This document shows, piece by piece, positions 44,027 through 52,693 of a stretch of DNA of 64,000 bases; position 1 is the stretch's first letter; every line of letters begins with the position of its first letter. The DNA is from Candidatus Saccharicenans sp. (GTDB lineage: Bacteria > Acidobacteriota > Aminicenantia > Aminicenantales > Saccharicenantaceae): the NCBI GenBank assembly GCA_017992175.1, contig JAGOPD010000001.1:1-64000 (forward strand), written 5' to 3'. The notes below the pieces were generated by a model. That model was given only the letters and a program-made list of their open reading frames with translations, made no database searches and was not told where the DNA came from. Position numbers and translations under genes: made by a program.

Positions 44027-44067
44027 ACTGATTCGTTGCTTCATGAGAAAATCTACACGAAAATGTT

Positions 44068-44097
44068 TTGCTTTCTGGCTGAGAATGAAGCTATATT
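44068..44097 (+). promoter_or_regulatory. Possible promoter of the phzF-type gene
   Basis: TTGCTT (44068-44073) and TATATT (44092-44097) are separated by 18 nt and lie about 60 nt before the AUU start of phzF. Moderate consensus match; no other evidence. Confidence 0.3.
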
Positions 44098-44158
44098 TAG
44101 TGGAGAGATTAGCCAGGGAGCCAAGAGATGGGTTTATACTGATTAAGGAGGTGTCAGG

Positions 44159-44944
44159 ATTAGAATTCCTTTTTATCAGGTAGATGCTTTTTCCAGCCGG
44201 GTATTCGGAGGTAATCCCGCGGCTGTCTGCCTCCTTCAATCCTGGTTAGAGGATGAGGTCCTCCGGGCTATAGCTGCAGAGAATAACCTTTCGGAGACTG
44301 CCTTTCTTGTGCCTCAAGGAAACGGAAGGTATGCCCTGAGATGGTTTACCCCATCCGTTGAAGTTGACCTTTGCGGGCATGCCACCCTGGCCAGCGGCTT
44401 TGTAATTTTATCTTTTGTAGAGCCGGCTTTACCCTCAGTCGAGTTTGAGACCAGAAGTGGTCAGCTTTCTGTCGCCAGGTCGGGAGATTTGCTGTCGATG
44501 GATTTCCCGTCTCGAAAGCCAGAACCAGCAGTAGCTCCACCTCTTCTTAGCCAGGCCCTCGGAGAAACTCCTCTTGAGGTTTTAAGTTCCAGAGACCTGA
44601 TGGCTGTCTTTAAGGACGAAGACACTATTAAGGAGATGAAGCCTGATTTTGAAAAATTAAAGCAGCTCAGAGATGTTTTCGGAGTTATTGTGACTGCCAG
44701 GGGTAAGGAATACGATTTTGTTTCCAGGTATTTTGCTCCTGGTATTGGTGTCCCGGAAGACCCTGTTACCGGTTCAGCCCATTGTACTTTAATTCCATAT
44801 TGGGCTGAGAAGCTCGGGAAGGAATATCTTCGGGCCTATCAACTTTCAAAGCGGGGAGGGGAAATATTTTGCCGTTACCAGGGAGAACGTGTAAAAATAT
44901 CAGGTAAGGTTACTCTGTATGCTAAAGGTGAGATCTGGCTTTAG
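44159..44944 (+). CDS. PhzF-family isomerase/epimerase with AUU start codon
   Basis: This 261-residue protein matches the PhzF/YddE fold: N-terminal IPFYQVDAFSSRVFGGNPAAVC, ENNLSETAF holding the family's catalytic Glu, WFTPSVEVDLCGHATLAS, and PVTGSAHCTLIPYWAEKLG near the C-terminus. The first in-frame canonical start (GTG 44309) would remove about 50 conserved residues including the catalytic Glu. In frame, only ATT 44159 precedes them, and it sits 6 nt after a perfect AAGGAGGT (44145-44152). I take ATT as the start. Physiological substrates of most PhzF homologues are unknown. A point error changing ATG to ATT is the alternative. Confidence 0.85.
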   Translation: MRIPFYQVDAFSSRVFGGNPAAVCLLQSWLEDEVLRAIAAENNLSETAFLVPQGNGRYALRWFTPSVEVDLCGHATLASGFVILSFVEPALPSVEFETRSGQLSVARSGDLLSMDFPSRKPEPAVAPPLLSQALGETPLEVLSSRDLMAVFKDEDTIKEMKPDFEKLKQLRDVFGVIVTARGKEYDFVSRYFAPGIGVPEDPVTGSAHCTLIPYWAEKLGKEYLRAYQLSKRGGEIFCRYQGERVKISGKVTLYAKGEIWL

Positions 44945-45006
44945 ACCCGGATTATCTATGGGGAAATTAGAGAAGTCTGTATATTGACTCCCTGAGGGGA
45001 GAGACT

Positions 45007-45023
45007 CCTCTAACAGATAGAGG
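45007..45023. repeat. Inverted repeat before the holin-IV-type gene
   Basis: CCTCTA-ACAGA-TAGAGG is a perfect 6-bp palindrome about 15 nt before the AAGGAGG ribosome site of the gene at 45046. A related CTCTA...TAGAG palindrome lies just after that gene (45410-45425). An operator or RNA hairpin role is possible. Confidence 0.35.
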
Positions 45024-45045
45024 TCATGCTTGATAAGGAGGTGTT

Positions 45046-45387
45046 ATGCCTTTCATCGTACGTTTAATCATTAATATGGTGGCTGTCTTGATCATCTCTT
45101 ATCTTTTTCCAAAGATGATCCGGGTTGATGGTTTTTTAGCCGCTCTGGTGGCCGCTTTTCTACTGGGGATTGTAAATTCAATTATCAAACCCATCCTGGT
45201 CTTCCTGACCTTTCCCATCACTGTCTTGACTCTGGGACTTTTCTTGCTGGTTATCAACGGATTGATGCTCTGGCTGGTCTCAGCTTTAGTAAAGGGATTT
45301 TATGTCAATGGCTTTTGGGGAGCTGTCCTGGGTTCAATTTTGATCAGCCTGGTCAGCTGGGTTCTAACGAGATTTCTCCCTTCCTGA
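45046..45387 (+). CDS. Phage-holin superfamily IV-type membrane protein (YvlD-like)
   Basis: This 113-residue protein consists of four membrane segments (about residues 5-24, 28-47, 53-77 and 88-110) with the family pattern AFLLGIVNSIIKPILVFLTFPITVLTLGLF. Such proteins are widespread in non-phage bacterial genomes and the holin name reflects only topology; the function is not established. AAGGAGG lies 6 nt before the ATG. Flanking palindromes suggest it is separately regulated. Confidence 0.85.
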   Translation: MPFIVRLIINMVAVLIISYLFPKMIRVDGFLAALVAAFLLGIVNSIIKPILVFLTFPITVLTLGLFLLVINGLMLWLVSALVKGFYVNGFWGAVLGSILISLVSWVLTRFLPS

Positions 45388-45409
45388 ATAACAGTTTTGA
45401 ATTTTCAAC

Positions 45410-45425
45410 TCTCTACCCGTAGAGA
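45410..45425. repeat. Inverted repeat between the holin-IV-type gene and sppA
   Basis: TCTCTAC-CC-GTAGAGA is a perfect 7-bp inverted repeat 23 nt after the membrane-protein stop. There is no T-run, so it is a poor terminator. It shares CTCTA/TAGAG half-sites with the palindrome at 45007-45023. Confidence 0.35.
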
Positions 45426-45572
45426 ACCAGTATTGAATATTTATCTAACTGTTTCTAATTTACCTGATTGTTTCTGAGGATGAAAACGCGGTTGGATAAA
45501 TAGTTAATAAACAAAATAGGGTAAAATGAAAGAGCAATAAAGGCGATAAAATAGACAGCCAGGAGGAGGAAA

Positions 45573-46541
45573 ATGATGAAGAAAAAATACTGGTTTTGGC
45601 TAATCCTGTTCATGCTTTTTTATTTAGCGGCCTGTTCTCCCCATTTCCATCTCGACTTTCTCGGTGAGGATAAGCTGCAGGAAGTGGTGCTTGCCCCGAG
45701 CCCGACCAAGGCGAAAATTACCGTTATTGATCTCGAAGGAGTCATCAGCTCGAATCAAGGCGGGCTTTTTTCAAGAGAAGGTGATGCTCTTTCCAGAGTT
45801 TATCAGCGCCTGGAAAAGGCTTCCTCCGACCCACAGGTCAAAGGAATCATTCTGAGGATGGATACACCTGGTGGCGATGTTACTTCGAGTGATATTCTCT
45901 ATCACGAGATTCTCCGCTTTCGCCAGAAGACTAAAGTCCCGGTGGTCGCTCTGATGATGGGGGTGGCTGCTTCGGGCGGTTATTATGTGGCCTCGGCCTG
46001 CGAGACAATTGTCGCCCATCCTTCCACTCTCACCGGTAGTATCGGGGTGATTTCAGTTTTCCCTGATGTCGAAGGCTTGATGAACAAAGTCGGGGTGAAA
46101 ACCACCGTAGTTAAATCTGGCCAGATGAAAGATGCTGGCAGCCCGTTTCGCGGCATGACTGAGGAAGAAAAGCAGCTTTTCCAGAAAATCATAGATGAGC
46201 ATTATGAGAAATTCCTGAAGGTGGTGGCAACGCGAAAGGAGAATGGTCCTTCGCTGGATGAGATAAGGAAGCTGGCTGACGGCCGGGTTTATACGGCCAG
46301 CGAGGCTCTAAAGCTCGGGCTCATTGATAAGGTCGGCTATTTCCAGACTGCACTGGAGGAGGTTTTATCCAGAGCCGGTTTAAAAGAAGCCAGAGTTGTG
46401 GCCTATACCTATTATCCCAAGAGGCAGAATAATCTCTATGCTACCTCGCTGGCTGGCACCGAGTTTATGAGCGAACCGGTGGAGAAAATCGTCTCAGAGC
46501 TTAAGACCGGCTTTTACTATTTGTGGCTGCCGGCCCTGTGA
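45573..46541 (+). CDS. sppA: Signal peptide peptidase SppA, lipoprotein form
   Basis: This 322-residue serine protease of the SppA/S49 family degrades remnant signal peptides in the membrane. Catalytic Ser134 lies in MGVAASGGYYVASA and the probable general base Lys186 in KSGQMKDAGSP; the 52-residue spacing is the same as Ser147-Lys199 of Bacillus subtilis SppA. Uniquely placed at the N-terminus is a lipobox (FYLAAC, Cys21), so the mature enzyme may be a lipoprotein rather than a transmembrane protein. AGGAGGAGG precedes the ATG. It has a single protease domain, unlike the double-length Escherichia coli protein. Confidence 0.92.
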   Translation: MMKKKYWFWLILFMLFYLAACSPHFHLDFLGEDKLQEVVLAPSPTKAKITVIDLEGVISSNQGGLFSREGDALSRVYQRLEKASSDPQVKGIILRMDTPGGDVTSSDILYHEILRFRQKTKVPVVALMMGVAASGGYYVASACETIVAHPSTLTGSIGVISVFPDVEGLMNKVGVKTTVVKSGQMKDAGSPFRGMTEEEKQLFQKIIDEHYEKFLKVVATRKENGPSLDEIRKLADGRVYTASEALKLGLIDKVGYFQTALEEVLSRAGLKEARVVAYTYYPKRQNNLYATSLAGTEFMSEPVEKIVSELKTGFYYLWLPAL

Positions 46542-46970
46542 GGTGGCTCCTCCTGGCTGCCTCAAGCTTTGGCCGAAAAGCCAGCGTGGGGCGGCTCTTT
46601 GACCCAAACTGACCTTGACAGCCCGCCAGGTTTGTGTTAATTAAAGGGCAACATGAGTACCAAACATCTGGCTGAAGAAAGTTTAGCCGGACTGGTCTGC
46701 CATCCCTCTAAAGAGCGCTTCTTTTCTTATAAAATCAAAGAATTTTGCTCCTCCATGATAATGTCTAACCCGGGCACGGGAATGGCTTGAAAATAGAGCC
46801 TGTGCCGGGTTCCTTTCCCAGGTTGTATTAGCCTGAAATTCTGCTTTCGTCTGTTGTCAGCGGCTTTCTAAGGCTTTCTTTAACGGCCATTCCTGCGTTC
46901 GGGATTCCCTCCAGAAGTTTTTGCACCGGTTTTATTTCTCTCTTTTTAGAATCTCAAAGCAGGAGGCGAA
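46542..46970 (+). other. 429-nt intergenic region upstream of metF: hairpin and possible small ORF
   Basis: No clear gene fills this gap. A stem of about 12-13 bp with one bulge is formed by 46767-46780 and 46799-46811 (AACCCGG(G)CACGGG with CCTGTGCCGGGTT), with an 18-nt loop and no T-run. An open frame of 45 codons (ATG 46653 to TGA 46790, AAAGGG 4 nt upstream) overlaps its left arm and has no recognisable product. I looked for the conserved cores of SAM, SAH and cobalamin riboswitches and found none. TAGAAT at about 46950 could be a -10 box for metF. Confidence 0.3.
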
Positions 46971-47924
46971 ATGAAAGTAAGCGAAGCCCTGATCGGCAGA
47001 AAAAAGCCCGTCCTGTCGCTTGAAATTCTGCCGCCCGATAAAGGTTCAAATGTCGAGGACCTCTATCGCCTGATTGATCCTTTTCTTGAATTCGATCCTC
47101 TCTTTATCAGTGTGACTTTTCACCAGCCTCAAAATGGGTGGTCGGTCGAAAATGGTCAGGAAATTAAGATCCGCCGCCAGCGAAGACCTGGGACAGTAGC
47201 CATTTCGGCCAGCCTGAAGCACAAATTCGGGGTAGAAACGGTGCCGCATCTGATCTGTGCCGGTTTTAACCGCTATGAACTCGAAGATGCTCTGCTTGAA
47301 CTTCACTATCTGGGACTCGAGAATATATTTGTCATCCGCGGTGATCCGCAACCAGGGGAAAAAGAATTCAGACCGGAGCCTGGTGGCCACGCCCATGCCT
47401 GTGAACTGGTCAGGCAGATTGATAATTTAAATCACGGTTATTACCTGGAAGGAGCGAAACCAGCAGCGGCGACTGATTTTTGCTGCGGGGTGGCCGGCTA
47501 TCCGGAAAAGCATCCCGAATCGCCGAGCGTGGAGTTTGATCTGTTACATCTCCAGGAGAAAGTTGAGGCCGGTGCCCGATTTATTATTACCCAGATGTTT
47601 TTTTCAGCCGAAATTTATCAAAATTATCTTGGCCGTTTAAAGAAAGCCGGGATAAAGGTGCCGGTTATACCCGGTTTTAAACTGCTTTATAATCAAAAGC
47701 AGCTGGCAAAAATACCAGCCACTTTCGGAGTCAGCCTGCCACCGGCCATGGTCGAGGCTTTCGAAGCCTGCCGGACGGCTGAAGAGGAGAAGAAAACCGG
47801 CTTGAAGTTTGGTCTGGAACTGGCTGAAAAATTACTGGAAGCAGGTGCTCCCGGAATTCATATTTTTACCATGAGTCAGAAGGACCCGGTGATAAACTTG
47901 TTAAGAATCTTGTTCAAAAAATAA
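46971..47924 (+). CDS. metF: Methylenetetrahydrofolate reductase
   Basis: This 317-residue flavoprotein reduces 5,10-methylene-THF to 5-methyl-THF for methionine synthesis or C1 metabolism. The TIM-barrel motifs are SLEILPPDKGSNVEDLYRLIDP, FISVTFHQPQ, ENIFVIRGDPQPGE and ARFIITQMFFSAEIYQNYL. A Cys-containing CCGVAGYPEKHPESPS segment follows. AGGAGG lies 5 nt before the ATG. The next gene is metH, which uses its product, 41 nt downstream. No MetV/RnfC2-type partner is nearby. Confidence 0.94.
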   Translation: MKVSEALIGRKKPVLSLEILPPDKGSNVEDLYRLIDPFLEFDPLFISVTFHQPQNGWSVENGQEIKIRRQRRPGTVAISASLKHKFGVETVPHLICAGFNRYELEDALLELHYLGLENIFVIRGDPQPGEKEFRPEPGGHAHACELVRQIDNLNHGYYLEGAKPAAATDFCCGVAGYPEKHPESPSVEFDLLHLQEKVEAGARFIITQMFFSAEIYQNYLGRLKKAGIKVPVIPGFKLLYNQKQLAKIPATFGVSLPPAMVEAFEACRTAEEEKKTGLKFGLELAEKLLEAGAPGIHIFTMSQKDPVINLLRILFKK

Positions 47925-47965
47925 AAAAAGCAAATAGGGAAGGCAGGAAAAAGAGGAGACGATAA

Positions 47966-50533
47966 ATGAGAATAGGAAAACAGAGCCGGATTGAAAATAT
48001 AGCTAAAGAAAAGGTTATAATTTTTGATGGCGCTATGGGCACGAGTCTCCAGAAATTAAGCCTAACGCCAGACGATTTCCGTGGAAAAGAGGGTTGCTAT
48101 GAAATCCTTAACCTTTCCCGGCCGCGGGTGGTAAGTGAAGTCCACGCTTCCTTTCTTGAAGCCGGTTGCGAAGTTATTGAAACCAATACCTTTGGAGCCA
48201 ATCGCCCTGTCCTTGAAGAATACGGCCTCGGGGATAAAGCTTACGAGATTAATCTGGCCGCCGCCCGGCTGGCTAAGGAAGTTGCCTCTTCTTTTTCCAC
48301 CGCTTCGCGCCCGCGATTTGTTTCGGGCTCAATTGGACCGGGGAAAAAGTTGCCCGGCCTGGGGCAGATCGGTTTCGATGAATTGAAAGATTCTTATTAC
48401 GAGCAGGTCTCGGGTCTGGTCGAAGGTGGGGTTGATCTTCTTCAGGTCGAAACTGCCCAGGATCTTCTTCAGATAAAAGCCGCGCTGGCTGCTATTTTCG
48501 GGGTTCAAAAAGAAAAAAATCAGCGCCTGCCGGTGATGGTCACGGTGACGGTGGATAAGGCCGGGCGTCTTCTTCTGGGAACAGACATGCCGACTCTCAT
48601 TACGGCTCTTTCCAGTTTTCCTCTTTTTTCTTTAGGACTGAATTGCGGCGATGGTCCACAGGCTATGGTTGAGGCGCTGCACCAATTAAATAAGAATTCG
48701 CCCTTTCTTCTTTCGGCTCTGCCCAATGCCGGGCGTCCGGTTCTAAAAGATGGAAAATACATCTATGATCTTTCTCCAGAGGGGCTGGCCACAGAAATCA
48801 AAAGATTTGTGGAGGAGTTCGGGGTGCGCCTGGTCGGCGGCTGCTGCGGAACAACACCCGAGCATTTAAAAGCGGTGGTAAGAGAAGTTGACGGTCTTCA
48901 TCCGGCCCGAAGACATTACCGCTTTTCCCCCGGCTGTGCTTCGACCTTCAGAGCTCAGCCTTTTCGGGTCAAGCCGCGGCCTTTAATTATTGCCGAGAGA
49001 ACCAATGTCAATGGGAGCCAGGCCTTCCGGCGGCTCCTTTTGAAGGAAGATTTTGAAGGAATGATTGAAGTCGCTCGGGATCAGCAAAAGGAAGGAGCTC
49101 ATCTGACTGATGTGGCTCTGGCCACGCCAGGCCGGGAGGAAGAAGCCGACTGGAAAATTTTTATGCCAGAATTAAATCTCCAGCTGGAAATTCCCGTCAT
49201 GATTGACAGCAGTAACATTTCGGCTCTGGAAGCGGCTCTTAAAAATTATGGTGGTAAAGCCATTATTAACTCGATTAACCTGGAAGATGGAGGAAAGCGA
49301 GCGCAGGAGACGATAGACCTGGCTAAGGAATTCGGGGCGGCAGTTGTTGCCCTGACCATCGATGAGAATGGGCTGGCGCTGGCGGCCGAGGAAAAACTGC
49401 GCGTTGCTTCGAGACTTTATGATCTTCTGGTAAATAAAAATAATTTCAAGCCATCTGATATTTTCTTTGATCCGTTGACTCTCGCACTAGCCAGCGGAGA
49501 CCATCACCATTCTGACGCTGGCCGGGAGACTTTAACGGCCATCAGGCTTCTCAAAGAAAAATTTCCGCAGAGTCAGACAATTCTGGGCATAAGCAATGTT
49601 TCCTACGGTTTGCCGGCTGAACTCAGGCCTTATATAAACTCTATTTTTTTATCCCTGGCGCTTGAGGCTGGTCTCGATGCGGCTATCATTTATCATTCGA
49701 AAATAACGCCCCTTCAGAAAATACCCAGGAAGGTTTTAAAGCTGGGCCAGGATTTAATTTTAAACCGCCGCCGGCCCGGTTATGACCCTCTGGCTGAGCT
49801 TCTGGGCGAAAATTTATTGTTGAGTTCAACAACTCCGTCATCCAGCAGGGGAAATATCCGGCCGGAGAAAGCCCTGGTAGAAGCAGTGGTAAATGGAGAA
49901 TCAGCTCAAATTGAGGTCCTCATCCAGGAGCTTCTTAAAAAATATTCACCGCTCGAGATAATCAATAATTTTCTTTTAAAAGGCATGGACAGGGTCGGTA
50001 AGCTTTTCAGCCGGCAGAATTTGCCGCTGCCTTTTGTTCTTAAATCAGCTGAAACGGTTAAGAAAGCTTTGACCGTTCTAAAACCATATCTTCCAGCAGA
50101 CAGCGGCGAAGAAAGAAAAGGTAAAATTGTCCTGGCCACGGTTCAGGGTGATGTCCATGATATCGGCAAGAATCTCGTCGCCTTGATTCTTGAAGCCAAC
50201 GGCTTTGAAGTTATTAATCTTGGTATAAACCAGAAGGTTGAAGAAATTATCAAAGCCATAGAAGAGTTCAGTCCGCAGGCCGTCGGCTTGAGCGGTTTGC
50301 TGGTAAAATCCTGCTGGGTGATGAAAGACTATTTAGAGACGTTAAGAGAAAACGGGCTTAAAATTCCGGTTCTATGTGGTGGAGCAGCTCTGGAGAGAAG
50401 CTTTGTGGAGAAAGTTTTAAAACCCGCCTACGGAGGAGAAGTTTATTATGGCCGGGATGCCATGGCAGCTTTAGACATTATGAAAAATCTGGCAGAAAAG
50501 AAAGAAAAATCAGCCGGCAGGGCTAATGTCTAG
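47966..50533 (+). CDS. metH: Cobalamin-dependent methionine synthase, core without activation domain
   Basis: This 855-residue enzyme transfers the methyl group of 5-methyl-THF to homocysteine via cobalamin. Domains in order: homocysteine-binding (residues about 15-310, starting FDGAMGTSLQ, zinc Cys in LNCGDG and GGCCGT), pterin-binding (about 335-600, beginning IIAERTNVNGS), cobalamin cap (about 640-710) and B12-binding Rossmann domain with the cobalt-ligand motif DVHDIG (Asp729, His731). The fourth, SAM-dependent activation domain of Escherichia coli MetH is missing and is encoded separately at 50812-51648. Confidence 0.95.
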   Translation: MRIGKQSRIENIAKEKVIIFDGAMGTSLQKLSLTPDDFRGKEGCYEILNLSRPRVVSEVHASFLEAGCEVIETNTFGANRPVLEEYGLGDKAYEINLAAARLAKEVASSFSTASRPRFVSGSIGPGKKLPGLGQIGFDELKDSYYEQVSGLVEGGVDLLQVETAQDLLQIKAALAAIFGVQKEKNQRLPVMVTVTVDKAGRLLLGTDMPTLITALSSFPLFSLGLNCGDGPQAMVEALHQLNKNSPFLLSALPNAGRPVLKDGKYIYDLSPEGLATEIKRFVEEFGVRLVGGCCGTTPEHLKAVVREVDGLHPARRHYRFSPGCASTFRAQPFRVKPRPLIIAERTNVNGSQAFRRLLLKEDFEGMIEVARDQQKEGAHLTDVALATPGREEEADWKIFMPELNLQLEIPVMIDSSNISALEAALKNYGGKAIINSINLEDGGKRAQETIDLAKEFGAAVVALTIDENGLALAAEEKLRVASRLYDLLVNKNNFKPSDIFFDPLTLALASGDHHHSDAGRETLTAIRLLKEKFPQSQTILGISNVSYGLPAELRPYINSIFLSLALEAGLDAAIIYHSKITPLQKIPRKVLKLGQDLILNRRRPGYDPLAELLGENLLLSSTTPSSSRGNIRPEKALVEAVVNGESAQIEVLIQELLKKYSPLEIINNFLLKGMDRVGKLFSRQNLPLPFVLKSAETVKKALTVLKPYLPADSGEERKGKIVLATVQGDVHDIGKNLVALILEANGFEVINLGINQKVEEIIKAIEEFSPQAVGLSGLLVKSCWVMKDYLETLRENGLKIPVLCGGAALERSFVEKVLKPAYGGEVYYGRDAMAALDIMKNLAEKKEKSAGRANV

Positions 50534-50811
50534 AAGTTCAACGAGGTTAGAGCTTATGATTATGAACGAGGAAAAAAGCTGGATAGAGGGTAAACTTTTT
50601 GAATTTGTGTCTCTGCTTTTGATTTTTCTGGTCAATTCTTTATCAGGCTGAGAATGATGCCAGCTGATCCGGCTTCTTAGAGGACAATACAATGGATATC
50701 ATGCTCAAGAGAGTAAAGGCAACAAAAGGGCAAGGAGTAGAAAGAAGGCAACCGCTTGAGCCGGGTATTTTTTTATAAAAGGGGCAAAAGGCCAGAAGTA
50801 AGGATAACAGG

Positions 50812-51648
50812 ATGAACAGTAGAGAAATAACTAAGGAAGAAATTAATATCAGGCGGTTAGCCCCTGAGGAAATACCACAGCCGCCTTTCTGGGGAAGCCG
50901 CCGGTTAAAGAACATACCTCCAGAGAAGGTTCTGCCTTTTCTTAATGTCAAAGTCCTTGTTTCCAGTCGGTGGCAATTAAAGGAAAAAGCCAGCCTGCCT
51001 GTCAGCTCCCGTCTCGTTCCGGATGTGCTTCTTTCCAGTTTTTTAAAAGAAGCTCGCCGCCAAGAGCTACTATCATTTCAGGCGGCTTATGGCTATTTTC
51101 CGGCCGGCAGCCAGGGAAATAGGCTTCTGGTCTTAAGGCACGAAAGTGGCGAGTCGCCACTTGTCTTCAGTTTCCCGGCCCTTAAATCTTTTCCTGAGGT
51201 GAGCGTTGCTCACTTCTTTTTGCCCCAGGAAGCAGGGAAAAAGGATGTGGTGGCATTTTTTCTGGTGACGACCGGCCATAAACTTGACGCCTTTATTAAA
51301 GAAAAATGGACTCGCGGCGACTATGCCGATTATTTTCTCTGGCATGGCCTGAGTGCGGAGTTAACCGAAGCCCTGGCTGAATATCTTCATTTTAAAATAA
51401 GACGGGAACTGGACCTCGAGCCTAAAGGCAGGCCGGATTATGCTGCCTGCCTTAAGAAAAAATACCGCGGGCGGAGGCTCAGCCCGGGCTATCCTTCTTT
51501 CCCCCGGCTGGAGGACGAGAAAAAGATTCTGGGGCTATTAAAAGGCGAGGCAATAGGGGTCTCTTTAACAGAAACTTTTCAGCTGGTGCCAGAACTAACG
51601 ACCACTGCTCTTATTCTCCACCACCCCGATGCCGCCCGCTATTTTTAA
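50812..51648 (+). CDS. Stand-alone methionine synthase activation domain protein
   Basis: This 278-residue protein resembles the C-terminal activation domain of MetH (Met_synt_B12): PFWGSRR near the N-terminus, a helical middle with ADYFLWHGLSAELTEALAEYLH, the SAM-binding RGRRLSPGYPSFPRLEDEKKI and GVSLTETFQLVPELTTTALILHHPDAARYF at the end. It would bind SAM and reductively remethylate inactive cob(II)alamin on MetH. It follows metH on the same strand after 278 nt. That gap contains only a doubtful 31-codon ORF (50556-50651) and a T-rich stretch at about 50770. Confidence 0.85.
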   Translation: MNSREITKEEINIRRLAPEEIPQPPFWGSRRLKNIPPEKVLPFLNVKVLVSSRWQLKEKASLPVSSRLVPDVLLSSFLKEARRQELLSFQAAYGYFPAGSQGNRLLVLRHESGESPLVFSFPALKSFPEVSVAHFFLPQEAGKKDVVAFFLVTTGHKLDAFIKEKWTRGDYADYFLWHGLSAELTEALAEYLHFKIRRELDLEPKGRPDYAACLKKKYRGRRLSPGYPSFPRLEDEKKILGLLKGEAIGVSLTETFQLVPELTTTALILHHPDAARYF

Positions 51649-51663
51649 CACTCTGGCGGTGTC

Positions 51664-52023
51664 TCAGGTTTCTATCTCGAGTTTTTCCAGGTAAAGATCA
51701 CGCCCGGCGATGAGCTCCATCTCTTTTGAACCGCAGGCCGGGCAGAGATAAGAAAAAGATTCGTCCCTGATATTTCTGGCTGTAATTTCGTGACCGCAGC
51801 TCCGGCATTTAAATTTGATTTTAACCATTTTAAGCTGGAGCCTGGCTTTATCGGCGATTGTTCCCTTCTTGTAGCTCTGAAAAGCCGAGCGAAAAAGCTC
51901 GGGGACAACTCCTGATAACTCGCCTACTGAAACAACGACCTTAGTGACTTTTTTGGCGCCGGCCTGGTTAGCCTGTTGCTCAATGATAGTAAAAAGGTCA
52001 GCGACGAGTGACAGCTCATGCAT
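51664..52023 (-). CDS. hypA: Hydrogenase nickel incorporation protein HypA
   Basis: This 119-residue nickel chaperone begins MHELSLVADLF, with the Ni-binding His2. The zinc site is made of two CxxC motifs (CRSC and CPAC). It delivers nickel to the hydrogenase large subunit with HypB. It overlaps hypB by 8 nt and is the last gene of the hox operon. HypC, D, E and F, needed for the Fe(CN)2CO group, are not in the window. Confidence 0.95.
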   Translation of the reverse strand: MHELSLVADLFTIIEQQANQAGAKKVTKVVVSVGELSGVVPELFRSAFQSYKKGTIADKARLQLKMVKIKFKCRSCGHEITARNIRDESFSYLCPACGSKEMELIAGRDLYLEKLEIET

Positions 52024-52693
52024 GCTGACTGCGCCTCTCTTTGAGTTCTGCTTCTAAAAAGGCACACAGCTCGTCCAGACCTTCTCCCGTCGTAGCAGAA
52101 GTTTTAAAAACTTTAAGCCGTGGATTTATATCCAGAGCTTCTTTGATGACACGGTCAGTGTCAAAGGGCAAATAGGGTAAAAGGTCACATTTAGTCAGAA
52201 CCAGAACCTGTGAGGTGAGAAAAGCTTCGGGATATTTTTTGGGCTTATCATCACCTTCCGGTACCGAGAGCAAAACAAAACGCAGCCCTTCGCCCAGGTC
52301 GAAGCTGGCCGGACAAACCAGATTGCCCACGTTTTCGATGAATAAAAAATCGAGGCCGGCCGGTATTTGATCAAAAATTTGAGCCAGCATTTTAGCTTCC
52401 AGGTGACAGGCTCCGTGAGTCGTAATCTGCCAGGCCGGAAGACCGATTTTTCTGATTCTTTCGGCATCCCTCTCTGTTTCTATATCGCCTTCGATCACCC
52501 CCAGCCGGTAATTATCTTTAAGTTTCAGGCCGATTTTTTCGAGAAGCGAGGTTTTGCCCGAACCAGGAGCACTCAGCAGATTAACTGCCAGGATGCCATG
52601 CTCTTCCAGCTTCTTTCTGATCTGACCGGCTATCTTTTTATTTGAGCCGAGGATATCCTCAAGAACCAGCAATTCTTTTTTCTTTTGCTCCAT
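52016..52693 (-). CDS. hypB: Hydrogenase nickel incorporation GTPase HypB
   Basis: This 225-residue SIMIBI GTPase powers nickel insertion. The P-loop is SAPGSGKTSLLEK, GDIETERDAERI follows, the metal-site Cys-His appears in ITTHGACHLEAKM, and the guanine motif is TKCD. No His-rich nickel-storage stretch is at the N-terminus. It overlaps the maturation protease by 35 nt and hypA by 8 nt, a compact maturation module. Confidence 0.95.
   Translation of the reverse strand: MEQKKKELLVLEDILGSNKKIAGQIRKKLEEHGILAVNLLSAPGSGKTSLLEKIGLKLKDNYRLGVIEGDIETERDAERIRKIGLPAWQITTHGACHLEAKMLAQIFDQIPAGLDFLFIENVGNLVCPASFDLGEGLRFVLLSVPEGDDKPKKYPEAFLTSQVLVLTKCDLLPYLPFDTDRVIKEALDINPRLKVFKTSATTGEGLDELCAFLEAELKERRSQHA

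Noticed and set aside
46542-46970. SAM, SAH or cobalamin riboswitch before metF
   Set aside because: None of the conserved core sequences of these classes is visible on the plus strand.
50556-50651. 31-codon ORF between metH and the activation-domain gene
   Set aside because: It has a hydrophobic C-terminal half but no good ribosome site, and nothing else supports translation.
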